Assembly: GCF_001758365.1 (NCBI RefSeq)
Contig: NZ_LZFO01000020.1
Coordinates: forward strand, 1-41,173
Direction of reading: 5' to 3'
Source of the DNA: Clostridium acetireducens DSM 10703
Lineage (GTDB): Bacteria; Bacillota; Clostridia; Clostridiales; Clostridiaceae
Length of the DNA stretch: 41,173 bases
In this document: piece by piece, positions 9,029 to 16,561 of the stretch
Position numbering within the stretch: position 1 is the stretch's first letter
Layout: each line of letters opens with the position of its first letter
Program-made: the position numbers and the translations under genes
The notes under the pieces: model-generated
The model's database searches: none
Told to the model about the DNA's origin: nothing
The model's input: only the letters and a program-made list of their open reading frames with translations

Positions 9029-9099
9029 AATAAAGCCCACTAATTTAAATTATAAGTTATTAGAAAGAAAAATATAGATGTTTATTTTTTATAAAAATT

Positions 9100-9245
9100 T
9101 GATATAATATAAATAAGAAAGGCTTAGTGCGTCAACACTAAGCAATCCTTAGAACATTTATTTTGTTTTAGGGCTATTGAATAAAATTAATTAAATATTA
9201 ATTAAGAAAAAGTGCTAATCTTGGTTGGATGGTGCACTTTTTTCT
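9100..9245 (+). ncRNA. Candidate antisense (antitoxin) RNA convergent with the 53-aa ORF
   Basis: An extended -10 promoter, TG-A-TATAAT (9100-9108), points rightward and predicts a start near 9115. The RNA begins with hairpin GCTTAGTG (9122-9129)/CACTAAGC (9136-9143). It ends at a strong hairpin, AAAAAGTGC (9207-9215)/GCACTTTTT (9234-9242). No good ORF was seen in it. Its last ~40 nt are complementary to the 3' end of the minus-strand 53-aa gene, the geometry of txpA/ratA-like type I toxin-antitoxin loci. The 5' end and RNA status are inferred. Confidence 0.55.
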
Positions 9246-9376
9246 TTGCTTTTAACTTCTATGTGAATGCCAAGAAATTTAATCTTGATAATTAACTTAG
9301 AAACAAATAGATTATGTTTTAAAACTAATCTAATAATATAGATTGTAGCAAAACTTTTTATCATTAATTTTAGCAT
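9215..9376 (-). CDS. 53-aa hydrophobic cationic peptide, candidate type I toxin
   Basis: The ORF starts at ATG 9376, eight nt after a strong GGGGGTGG ribosome binding site. It encodes MLKLMIKSFATIYIIRLVLK then about 20 more Ile/Leu/Lys-rich residues and a polar tail ending SAPSNQD. The stop codon and last codons lie inside the bidirectional terminator hairpin at 9207-9242, so the transcript would end right at the stop. The long, heavily paired leader (9377-~9485), own promoter and a convergent overlapping RNA fit a type I toxin. No family is identified with certainty. It could instead be a harmless small membrane protein. Confidence 0.6.
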   Translation of the reverse strand: MLKLMIKSFATIYIIRLVLKHNLFVSKLIIKIKFLGIHIEVKSKEKSAPSNQD

Positions 9377-9496
9377 ATTCAATACCACCCCCTAGCTATA
9401 GTGAAATAGTTCACCAATAGCCCAGGAGGATAAAACGTTCAAAACCTCCGTAGCCATCCTACTACGGCATTTCTATATTATAACTTGGATATTATA
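9377..9496 (-). promoter_or_regulatory. Promoter and structured leader of the 53-aa ORF
   Basis: An extended -10 TGG-TATAAT (TATAAT at 9496-9491) is followed by a ~110-nt leader. It contains CCGTAG (9467-9462)/CTACGG (9453-9448), GGAGG (9449-9445)/CCTCC (9429-9425) and a hairpin GCTATTGGTGAA/TTTCACTATAGC just before the GGGGG ribosome binding site. Such folding could hide the start site until the RNA is processed. Confidence 0.55.
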
Positions 9497-9606
9497 CCAC
9501 AATTATGTAGAATAAATATAGTGGTATTAAATGGAAAAACCTCATTTGTAGTAGGTACAGATAGCCTTATTATAAATAAATAATATTTTGGGTTTTATCC
9601 ATTGAA

Positions 9607-9658
9607 ATTACTTGGTCAGCGGTATTTTTACAGGATAAAATACCGTATCATAAGTAAT
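9607..9658. other. Conserved-looking bipartite hairpin in the intergenic region
   Basis: ATTACTT (9607-9613) pairs with AAGTAAT (9652-9658), and CGGTATTTT (9620-9628) pairs with AAAATACCG (9637-9645). A TATAAT-like box lies at 9702-9707. No gene is seen between 9497 and 9865 apart from this structure and the second direct repeat. Confidence 0.4.
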
Positions 9659-9753
9659 CAAATATATTAAGTTAAGCAGAGAATGTTTTCAAAATATGTT
9701 GTATAATTGGAGAAGCTTAAATAAATATTAATCAAATTTTTAAGTATAAGGTA

Positions 9754-9780
9754 AAACTATAATTTAATACATACTTGTAA
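9754..9780. repeat. 27-bp direct repeat, copy 2
   Basis: Identical to 9002-9028. It again lies within an imperfect stem, AAGTATAAGGT (from ~9741) against ACCTTATTT (to ~9798). Confidence 0.8.
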
Positions 9781-9865
9781 GAAAGTGCGACCTTATTTAA
9801 TTAAAATCCAAATCTTTTGAAAAGTGATAATGGATGGAAACATTAAAATAAAGGAGTGGTGAGGT

Positions 9866-10015
9866 ATGTCATTTAGTATTGTCCTTGTAATGTTCGCAAT
9901 TATAGGCATAATACATGGAATAATTAAGAAAAATAAATCTTTAGGAATAGTTTCCGTAATTGTGTTGATTATGATTATTGCTGTATGGGTATATTTTTAT
10001 AATAACCCTTATTAA
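9866..10015 (+). CDS. 49-aa small membrane protein
   Basis: ATG 9866 follows an AAAGGAGTGGTGAGG ribosome binding site. The product has two hydrophobic helices (residues ~3-20 and ~28-45) split by a short basic loop (KKNKS) and ends YFYNNPY. No family is recognised. It lies inside the segment bounded by the 41-bp inverted repeat, 20 nt before the right copy, next to the candidate toxin-antitoxin pair, and could be accessory cargo of that segment. Confidence 0.65.
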   Translation: MSFSIVLVMFAIIGIIHGIIKKNKSLGIVSVIVLIMIIAVWVYFYNNPY

Positions 10016-10035
10016 ATTTTAGAAAATAAATAACC

Positions 10036-10076
10036 CCAAATGCTACCGCATGAATTTTCTTACGAAAATTTTTTAT
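10036..10076. repeat. Inverted repeat, right copy
   Basis: Inverted partner of 8850-8891. It ends 43 nt from the stop codon of the AI-2E transporter gene. The two copies would form one contiguous terminator-like palindrome if the 1.14 kb between them were removed. Confidence 0.85.
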
Positions 10077-10118
10077 AATCGTCATTAATAATATCCTACC
10101 TCTAACTTCGCAATAATT

Positions 10119-11246
10119 CTATTTTGAGGATTTTTCAACTTCTTTGTTAGATATACCTTTGTCGTAGCGTAATAAAAATTTATCTAAGTACATTTTTATT
10201 ACTGCCATAATTGGTACAGCTAAAATCATGCCTATTGGACCATAAAGTCCTCCACCTAAAGTAACAGCAAATATTATCCAAAAAGGGCTTAAACCTACTT
10301 TTCCACCTATAAGTTTTGGATCTAGATACCATCCATCAAATTGTTGAAGTAAGAATAAAAATAAAAGTACAAATAAAGCCTTTATAGGACTAAAGAATAC
10401 ATTTATTATAAAACCTATCACCATACCAATAAAAGGTCCAAAATAAGGTATCATATTAGTTATTCCAACAATTAAAGCTATAAGTAGAGAATAAGGGGAC
10501 TTAAGTAAGGTAAGTCCTATAAAAGCCAGTATAGCTATAATAGATGAATCAATGGCTTTGGTTCCTATATATAATCCAATCATGTAGTTTAAGTTTTTAA
10601 AGAAGTTTATAAATTTAAAACCTTTGTCCTCTTTTAATACAATATAAATAAATCTTTTGCCAGATTCTATGAATTTTTCTTTGTCTGCAAGAATGTATAT
10701 GGATATTATAAATCCAAATACCCACTTTATAAAGTAGTTGGTAAAGGATAATGTTTTTGATATTAGTGCATTTAAAGTTGTAGATAATATATTACTTGCT
10801 TTAGAAATTAAAAAATCAGGTTTTAAGTCAAAATTTCCAGAGTAATTCATTAAATTATTTATTTCTTTATTAGTTAATATTTTATTAAACCATTCTTGGG
10901 ATGCAGTTGCAAATTGTGGTATACTCTTTAAAATATCTAAAAGGTTAGAAGATATTTTAGGCAATAAGTAATTTATAAATAGAGAAAATCCTAATATAAT
11001 CACTACATAAGTAAGCAATAAACTTATTCCTCTTTTTAATTTAAATCTTTTTTCAAAGCACTTCATTAAAGGATTTAGTATGTATGCTATTATAAATGCA
11101 AAAATAAATGGAGAAATTATAGAAATTATTTTGTTTAATGAAGTTAAAAATATTTGGTAATTGTTTATTAGTTTTATTAATATAAAGCTTATTACTACAG
11201 CTAATATTAAATCAAAATATTTAATTTTGTCTTTGTAAGTTTTCAA
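10119..11246 (-). CDS. AI-2E family transporter (PerM/YtvI-like)
   Basis: The protein is ~375 aa with about eight TMs: an N-terminal set (~15-90), a ~140-residue stretch with amphipathic helices, then the C-terminal TM cluster. The family motifs are present: NMIPYFGPFIGMV, LLQQFDGWYLDPKLIGGKVGLSPFWIIFAV and GGGLYGPIGMILAVP. The frame is open to GTG 11255, but AGAGGTGA sits on that GTG. The TTG at 11246 is therefore the better start, with spacing of about 5 nt. Family members include TqsA-like exporters and Na+/H+ antiporters, so the substrate cannot be assigned. The gene is alone, convergent with the yhgE region. Confidence 0.88.
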   Translation of the reverse strand: MKTYKDKIKYFDLILAVVISFILIKLINNYQIFLTSLNKIISIISPFIFAFIIAYILNPLMKCFEKRFKLKRGISLLLTYVVIILGFSLFINYLLPKISSNLLDILKSIPQFATASQEWFNKILTNKEINNLMNYSGNFDLKPDFLISKASNILSTTLNALISKTLSFTNYFIKWVFGFIISIYILADKEKFIESGKRFIYIVLKEDKGFKFINFFKNLNYMIGLYIGTKAIDSSIIAILAFIGLTLLKSPYSLLIALIVGITNMIPYFGPFIGMVIGFIINVFFSPIKALFVLLFLFLLQQFDGWYLDPKLIGGKVGLSPFWIIFAVTLGGGLYGPIGMILAVPIMAVIKMYLDKFLLRYDKGISNKEVEKSSK

Positions 11247-11508
11247 AACCGTCACCTCTTTTTACCAGATTTATTATAATTATAACCAAGTTTAAAGAAA
11301 AAGTATAACCAAGTTTAAGGAAAAAGGTTTAAATTTATTGTAAATTTTTAAAAATTCCACTTAGATAATATAAATCAAATAAAATATTTTGCTTTTAATT
11401 TATAATGTAAGCTATTTTGTATATAATAGAAATATGTTGTAATATTAAATTATTATTTTAAATATAGCTTAAAAGCCGTATTTGGTTATTGTATGAGGGG
11501 GAATAAAA

Positions 11509-12087
11509 ATGGTAGATGAAGGAAAAATAAAAGAAGCAGTAAAAATGATAATTGAAGCTGTAGGAGAAGATCCAACTAGGGAAGGACTTTTGGAAACTCC
11601 AGATAGAATAGCTAAAATGTATAGTGAGATATTTTCTGGTATAGAGGAGTCACCTAAGAAGCATTTAAGTAAAGTATTTACAGTAGAAAGTGATGATTTA
11701 GTTATAGAAAGGGATATTAATTTTTATTCTATGTGTGAACATCATTTTTTACCTTTCTTTGGCAAAGCTCATATAGCTTATGTACCTAATGGAAAAGTGG
11801 CAGGTCTTAGCAAATTAGCTAGAACTTTAGAAATTTTTGCAAAAAGACCTCAACTTCAAGAAAGATTGACTTCTCAAATTGCGGATGCACTTATGGAAAA
11901 TTTGAATTGCAAAGGTGTAATGATTATAGTAGAAGCAGAACATTTATGTATGAGCATGAGAGGAATTAAAAAGCCTGGAAGTAAGACTACAACTATGGTG
12001 ATTAGAGGGATTTTTAAAGAAGATTATAAGCTTCAACAACATGTTTTAAATATTATAAATTTTAAAAGAATTGAAGATAGGGCTTAA
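11509..12087 (+). CDS. folE: GTP cyclohydrolase I
   Basis: FolE (192 aa, family-typical length) converts GTP to 7,8-dihydroneopterin triphosphate, the first step of folate synthesis. Zinc-ligand motifs are visible: C76 and H79 in SMCEHHF and C147 in [10 protein letters not shown]. The loop SKLART and the phosphate-binding region [15 protein letters not shown] are also present. The start ATG 11509 follows GAGGGGGAA. A TATAAT-like box occurs near 11420. It heads a run of folate genes: the next start is only 6 nt after its stop. Confidence 0.96.
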   Translation: MVDEGKIKEAVKMIIEAVGEDPTREGLLETPDRIAKMYSEIFSGIEESPKKHLSKVFTVESDDLVIERDINFYSMCEHHFLPFFGKAHIAYVPNGKVAGLSKLARTLEIFAKRPQLQERLTSQIADALMENLNCKGVMIIVEAEHLCMSMRGIKKPGSKTTTMVIRGIFKEDYKLQQHVLNIINFKRIEDRA

Positions 12088-12093
12088 ATTCCT

Positions 12094-12579
12094 ATGGAAA
12101 GATTTAATAGTATATTAAAACATGAAAAATTTAAAGAATATTTAAATAAAATAAATAATTTAGAAGTGGATAGAATACTATGTCACCATGATATACAACA
12201 TTTTATTGATGTAGCTAGAATTATGTATATAATTGCTTTAGAAAATAATTTTCCTTTTAATAAAGATATAATTTATGCTTCAGCATTACTTCATGATATA
12301 GGAAGATGGCAGCAGTATGAGGAAGATATTCCTCATGAAATTGCTTCTTTTAACTTAGCAAAAGACATTTTAAAAGATTGCCATTATAATGAAGAGGAAA
12401 TAGAAGAAATATTAATAGCTATAAAAAATCATAGAAATAAATATAATGAAAAAGGCTCTTTAAGTGAGCTTATTTATAAAAGTGATAAATTGTCTAGAAT
12501 GTGTTTTAATTGTTTGGGACAAGAAGAATGTAATTGGTCAGAGTATAAGAAGAATAATGAAAATAAATTTAAATATTAA
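12094..12579 (+). CDS. HD-domain hydrolase in the folate operon
   Basis: The 161-aa HD-superfamily protein has an N-terminal HHDIQH (31-36), the HD pair H67-D68 in ALLHDIGRW, a His in DIPHEIAS (~81) and a distal NHR. This metal-binding set fits a phosphohydrolase. ATG 12094 is 6 nt after the folE stop with only a weak ribosome binding site, implying translational coupling. It lies between folE and folP, where the dihydroneopterin triphosphate dephosphorylation step has no other candidate here. That role is an inference; a nucleotidase or housekeeping HD phosphatase is equally possible from sequence. Confidence 0.8.
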   Translation: MERFNSILKHEKFKEYLNKINNLEVDRILCHHDIQHFIDVARIMYIIALENNFPFNKDIIYASALLHDIGRWQQYEEDIPHEIASFNLAKDILKDCHYNEEEIEEILIAIKNHRNKYNEKGSLSELIYKSDKLSRMCFNCLGQEECNWSEYKKNNENKFKY

Positions 12580-12585
12580 TTTAAA

Positions 12586-12623
12586 GGGGGGAAACCGAAT
12601 AAATTTATAATTCGGTGAAGAAA
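12586..12623 (+). promoter_or_regulatory. Hairpin between the folP ribosome binding site and start codon
   Basis: GGGGGG (12586-12591) is followed at once by hairpin ACCGAAT (12594-12600)/ATTCGGT (12610-12616). If folded, the hairpin is skipped and the G run is ~9 nt from ATG 12624, an ideal distance; unfolded, it is over 30 nt away. Confidence 0.6.
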
Positions 12624-13430
12624 ATGAAGATAGGAAATAAAGAATTTGAAATAGGAAAGAAAACTTACATAATGGGAATATTAAATGTAACACCAGACTC
12701 TTTTTCTGATGGAGGAAAATTTAACAGCATAGATAATGCTATAAAACATGCTAAGGAAATGATAGCAGAAGGAGCAGACATAATAGATATAGGGGGAGAG
12801 TCTACTAGACCTAATCATACTGCAGTATCAGAAGAGGAAGAAATTAAAAGGGTAGTGCCTATAATTGAAGCTTTGTCCAAGGAAATAGAAGTGCCTATTT
12901 CTATAGATACATATAAGAGCAATGTAGCAGAATTAGCTATTAAAGCTGGTGCTAGTTTGATAAATGATGTTTGGGGATTTAAAAAAGATAAAAACATTGC
13001 CAATGTAGCAGCTAAATATAATGTGCCTTGTTGTTTAATGCATAATAGAGAAAATAAAGATTATAAAAATTTAATAGAAGATATGGTAGAAGATTTAAAA
13101 GAAAGTATAGATATTGCTTTAAATGCAGGAGTTAAGAAGGAAAATATAATTTTAGATCCAGGTGTAGGTTTTGCTAAGACTCTTGATGATAATTTAGAAG
13201 TTATGAATAATTTAGAAAAATTTACGGAGCTAGGATATCCTGTTCTTTTAGGAACTTCTAGAAAATCTATGATAGGACTTACTTTAGATTTACCAGTAGA
13301 TGAAAGAGTTGAAGGAACTGTAGCCACTACTGTTATAGGTGTTATGAAAGGATGCGATTTTGTAAGAGTGCATGATGTTAAGGAAAATTTAAGAGCTGCA
13401 GCTATGACAGATGCAATTGTAAGAAAATAA
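12624..13430 (+). CDS. folP: Dihydropteroate synthase
   Basis: FolP (268 aa from ATG 12624) joins hydroxymethyl-dihydropterin pyrophosphate with p-aminobenzoate, the sulfonamide target. Signature motifs run in order: GILNVTPDSFSDGGKF, GADIIDIGGESTRP, SIDTYKSNVAELA, INDVWG, DPGVGFAKT, LGTSRKSMIG and VRVHDV near the end. The frame is open to a GTG at 12615, but that GTG lies in the hairpin stem. ATG 12624 is preferred, because the looped-out hairpin places the G run at a normal distance. It is 35-44 nt downstream of the HD gene in the same operon. Confidence 0.95.
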   Translation: MKIGNKEFEIGKKTYIMGILNVTPDSFSDGGKFNSIDNAIKHAKEMIAEGADIIDIGGESTRPNHTAVSEEEEIKRVVPIIEALSKEIEVPISIDTYKSNVAELAIKAGASLINDVWGFKKDKNIANVAAKYNVPCCLMHNRENKDYKNLIEDMVEDLKESIDIALNAGVKKENIILDPGVGFAKTLDDNLEVMNNLEKFTELGYPVLLGTSRKSMIGLTLDLPVDERVEGTVATTVIGVMKGCDFVRVHDVKENLRAAAMTDAIVRK

Positions 13431-13548
13431 TAGCAATGAATTTTAAGAGTAAATAATGTTACTAGAATTTAAAATGAATATTTTTATACAGTATAAATAA
13501 ATTAAATTTTGTTATAAATGAAATTATAAAAAAGATAGTGGTGATAAA

Positions 13549-14364
13549 ATGGACAAAATATATATTGAAGACTTAGAAGTATACGGTTATCATGGTGTAA
13601 ATAAAGAAGAAAAATCTATGGGACAAAAATTTTTAATTTCCGTGGAAATATTCACGAATTTAAGAAAAGCAGCTTTAGAAGATAATATTGAAAGTACTAT
13701 AAATTATGCTGAATTGTGTTATGAAATAGAGGAAGAATTTAAAAAAGAAAAATATGATTTAATAGAAAAGGCAGCGGAAAAATTAGCAAATTACATACTT
13801 TTAAAATATTCATCTGTAGAAAGAATTAAATTAAATATTAAAAAACCTTGGGCACCTATAGGAAAGCCTATAAAATATGCAGCAGTAGAAGTAGATAGGA
13901 AAATACATAAAGCCTATATTGGAATAGGTTCTAATATGGGAGATAAAAAGAAAAATTTAAATGAAGCTATAGAAATTTTAAATGATAATGAATTTATAAA
14001 AGTTACAAAGATATCTAAATTTTATACCACAAAACCAGTAGGATATTTAGAGCAAGATGATTTTTTAAATGGAGCTTTAGAAATTGAAACTTTAATGGAA
14101 CCAGAAGAATTAGTAGATTTTTTACTTAATGTTGAAAAAAAGCTTAAAAGAGAAAGAATAATAAAATGGGGTCCTAGAACTATAGATTTAGATGTTTTGC
14201 TATATGATGATATGGTTTCATCTAATGAAAAAATAATATTACCTCATCCTAGAATGCATGAGAGAATGTTTGTGCTAGAACCTTTAAATGATATAGCACC
14301 TTATTTAATACATCCTTTACTCAATAAAAGAATATTTCAGTTGAAAAATATTTTAGAAAAATAA
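13549..14364 (+). CDS. folBK: Bifunctional dihydroneopterin aldolase / HPPK (FolB-FolK fusion)
   Basis: This 271-aa fusion carries two consecutive folate steps. Residues ~1-118 are FolB (VYGYHGVNKEE, INYAELCYEIEE, IEKAAEKLANYIL, KPWAPI). Residues ~122-270 are FolK (IGIGSNMGDKKKNLNEAI, TKPVGYLEQDDFLNGALEIE, GPRTIDLDVLLYDD, PHPRMHERMFVLEPLNDIAP). FolK makes the pyrophosphate substrate of FolP. ATG 13549 follows a modest AGTGGTGA site. The 118-nt gap after folP shows no gene and may hold an internal promoter. Confidence 0.95.
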   Translation: MDKIYIEDLEVYGYHGVNKEEKSMGQKFLISVEIFTNLRKAALEDNIESTINYAELCYEIEEEFKKEKYDLIEKAAEKLANYILLKYSSVERIKLNIKKPWAPIGKPIKYAAVEVDRKIHKAYIGIGSNMGDKKKNLNEAIEILNDNEFIKVTKISKFYTTKPVGYLEQDDFLNGALEIETLMEPEELVDFLLNVEKKLKRERIIKWGPRTIDLDVLLYDDMVSSNEKIILPHPRMHERMFVLEPLNDIAPYLIHPLLNKRIFQLKNILEK

Positions 14365-14383
14365 GTTTTAGGGGTGAATTGTT

Positions 14384-14629
14384 GTGGAAAAAAGAGTAGG
14401 TGTAGTTGGAATTGTTATAGAAGATAGAGAAAGTGCTACTAAAGTAAATTCTATATTACATGATTATAGTGAAATAATAGTGGGAAGAATGGGAATACCT
14501 TATAGGGAAAGAGAAGTTTCCATTATATCTTTAATTGTAGATGGAACATCAGATAATATAAGTGCTATGACAGGTAAATTAGGAAAAGTTCCAGGAGTAA
14601 ATGTAAAATCAGCTATGGCAAAAAAATAG
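14384..14629 (+). CDS. TM1266-type putative regulator of the iron-only hydrogenase system
   Basis: The 81-aa ACT-like protein starts at GTG 14384 behind AGGGGTGA. It shows the family pattern GVVGIVIEDRESATKVN, EIIVGRMGIPYREREVSIISLIVDGT and a C-terminal GKLGKVPGVNVKSAMAK. In other genomes this family (TM1266, ferredoxin-like fold) neighbours hyd maturation genes; its effector is unknown. It is 19 nt after folBK and 10 nt before hydE, so it links the folate and hydrogenase genes into one transcript. Confidence 0.85.
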   Translation: MEKRVGVVGIVIEDRESATKVNSILHDYSEIIVGRMGIPYREREVSIISLIVDGTSDNISAMTGKLGKVPGVNVKSAMAKK

Positions 14630-14639
14630 GAGTGAATTT

Positions 14640-15701
14640 ATGAGTACTTATAAATTAATAGATAATATAGTAAATGGATATAAACCTAATTTAGAAGAAG
14701 TTAAAGGCATATTAGATTCTTCAAAAGATGAAACAGAGTATTTATTTAATGCTGCAGATAATATTAAAAAAGAAATTTATGGTAATGAAATTCATTTAAG
14801 AGGAATAATTGAGTTTTCTAATTATTGTAGATGTTTATGTGAATACTGCGGATTAAATGGAGAAAATAATGGTATTACAAGATATAGAATGGAATTAGAT
14901 GAAATTATAGAAAATGCTAAAGAAGCAATAGATGCAGGTTATAAAACAATTGTACTTCAATCAGGAGAAGATTTGTGGTACACAAAGGATAAAATAACTT
15001 ATTTGATTAAAGAAATAAAAAAATTAGGAGATATTGCTATAACTTTAAGTGTAGGAGAAAGGCATTATGAGGAGTATAAAGCTTGGAGAGAAGCAGGTGC
15101 AGATAGATTTTTAATAAAGCACGAAACAGCAGATGAGAAATTGTATAATAAACTTCACCCGCATTCTAGTTTAAAAAACAGAGTACAAGCGTTGAAGTGG
15201 CTAAGGGAATTAGGTTATGAAGCAGGAAGCGGTTTTATGATAGGACTACCTTATCAAACTACAGAAATTATAGCAAAAGATATACTTTTACTTAAAGAAT
15301 TAGGAGTAGCTATGGCAGGCATAGGACCTTTTATACCTCACCCATTAACTAAGCTTGGAAATTTTCAAGAAGGCAGTATACTTATGACTTTAAAGGCAGT
15401 AGCTTTATCCAGAATAATAATAAAAAAAATAAATCTTCCAGCTACTACTGCTTTAGGAGTTTTAGCAGGAAACAAAGTAGTAGGAGATGGAGAAAGTGAT
15501 TTTATAAATCCAAATTTACCTTTTAAATCAGGAGCTAATGTTTTAATGAAAAAAGTAGAGCCGTATAAATACAGAGCTTTATATGATATATACCCAAAAA
15601 AGCAGCCTAAAATTAAAACTATACTAGAAGAGAGAAAAGAAACAGAAGAATTCATAGAATCCATGGGATTTAAAGTAGGAAAAACCAAAAACCCTGAGTA
15701 A
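14640..15701 (+). CDS. hydE: [FeFe] hydrogenase H-cluster radical SAM maturase HydE
   Basis: HydE (353 aa) is a radical SAM enzyme that helps build the diiron subcluster of [FeFe] hydrogenase, with HydF and HydG (absent from this window). The CX3CX2C cluster motif is C63-C67-C70 in NYCRCLCEYC. Further BioB-like motifs are DAGYKTIVLQSGED, LSVGERHYEEYKAWREAGADRFLIKHET, GSGFMIGLPYQT and GIGPFIPHPLT. ATG 14640 follows AGGAGTGA. The last ten codons (FKVGKTKNPE and stop) lie in the left arm of a palindromic element whose right arm overlaps the end of the convergent tenI gene. Confidence 0.94.
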   Translation: MSTYKLIDNIVNGYKPNLEEVKGILDSSKDETEYLFNAADNIKKEIYGNEIHLRGIIEFSNYCRCLCEYCGLNGENNGITRYRMELDEIIENAKEAIDAGYKTIVLQSGEDLWYTKDKITYLIKEIKKLGDIAITLSVGERHYEEYKAWREAGADRFLIKHETADEKLYNKLHPHSSLKNRVQALKWLRELGYEAGSGFMIGLPYQTTEIIAKDILLLKELGVAMAGIGPFIPHPLTKLGNFQEGSILMTLKAVALSRIIIKKINLPATTALGVLAGNKVVGDGESDFINPNLPFKSGANVLMKKVEPYKYRALYDIYPKKQPKIKTILEERKETEEFIESMGFKVGKTKNPE

Positions 15702-15965
15702 AAAATCTCAGAAAAAAGCAATAGGCACTATAGGTACTCAGCACTCTATAGAATAAGCTCTATAAACTCTTCAATAGAAAATTAGATTTTACGTGAAGAA
15801 CTTTTCACTGTTTGAACGTAGTGAGTTTGAAAAGTTTAGTAAAATCTAATTTTCTATTGATTAGAGTTTAAGAGTGAAATTCTCCTAAGTGCTGAGTACC
15901 TATAGTGCTTATTGCTTTTTTCTGAGATTTTTTACTCAGGGTTTTTGGTTTTTCCTACTTTAAAT
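15668..15965. repeat. Long palindromic element, family II, copy A (hydE/tenI)
   Basis: This 298-bp palindrome sits between convergent genes. The outer ~78 nt of each arm match with one difference. The left arm contains the last ten codons of hydE and the right arm the last codons and stop of tenI. The conserved core (15787-15844) is shared with copies B and C: TTTTAC/GTAAAA, then AACTTTTC/GAAAAGTT, then ACTG with a TTTGAACG loop. Flanking stems (CAATAGAAAATTAGA and its complement) are specific to this copy. No ORF is seen. Confidence 0.88.
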
Positions 15966-16542
15966 TGGAAACTATGAATTCTCCATTATCACATTCCATG
16001 GCAGAAGACATTATTGCTACACCAGAGGCGCCAGATTCTATAACAGAAGAAACATTTTTATTGTTTATTCCTCCTATAGCTATTATAGGTATAGAAATAT
16101 TGGATTTTATATTTTTTATAAAATCTAAACCTCTTGGCTTAAGACCTTTTTTGCAATTTGTTTCAAAAACGTGACCAGCTAGTACATAGTTTGCTCCTAA
16201 TTTTTCTGCTTTTATAGCTTCTTCTAAGCTGTGAATAGAAACACCTATAGCACCTTTAAAGTCTATTTTTTCATTTTTAAAAGTATTAAAAGATAATTGA
16301 ACACCAAAAGCTTTTGATTCTTTTGCTACTTCAATGTTATTATTAATTATCAGAGGTATATTATATTTATCTGTTACTTTTTTCAGGGATAAACATATAG
16401 ATAAAAGCTCCTGTGAGGGTAAATCTTTTTCCCGAAGTATTATAGCATCAGCGCCTCCTTTTAAACATTGTTCTACTTTTTCGCATAAATTTCCACTTTT
16501 AATTAACTTTCTATTGGTAACTACATAAACTAAATTAGTCAT
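15955..16542 (-). CDS. tenI: TenI-like thiazole tautomerase (ThiE/TenI family)
   Basis: The 195-aa TIM-barrel protein would usually be labelled thiamine phosphate synthase. However, it has GHVFETNCKKGLKPRG where ThiE has GPVFPT-T-K, and GVSIHSLEEAIKAEKLGANYVLAG; these are TenI hallmarks. TenI isomerises the thiazole phosphate made by ThiG. Other motifs are IILREKDL, INNN and IIAIGGI. It lies 19 nt after thiF behind the TPP riboswitch. Its C-terminus is short and its stop codon lies in the palindrome arm shared with hydE, so the original end may have been replaced. A ThiE role cannot be excluded. Confidence 0.78.
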   Translation of the reverse strand: MTNLVYVVTNRKLIKSGNLCEKVEQCLKGGADAIILREKDLPSQELLSICLSLKKVTDKYNIPLIINNNIEVAKESKAFGVQLSFNTFKNEKIDFKGAIGVSIHSLEEAIKAEKLGANYVLAGHVFETNCKKGLKPRGLDFIKNIKSNISIPIIAIGGINNKNVSSVIESGASGVAIMSSAMECDNGEFIVSNLK

Positions 16543-16561
16543 TTATACATACTCCCAATCT

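Noticed and set aside
9002-9780. CRISPR-like repeats
   Set aside because: Only two 27-bp copies 750 bp apart, no spacer pattern and no cas genes.
15955-16542. Standard ThiE annotation
   Set aside because: The GHVFET-CKKGL--RG and HSLEEA motifs fit TenI better; ThiE activity cannot be excluded.
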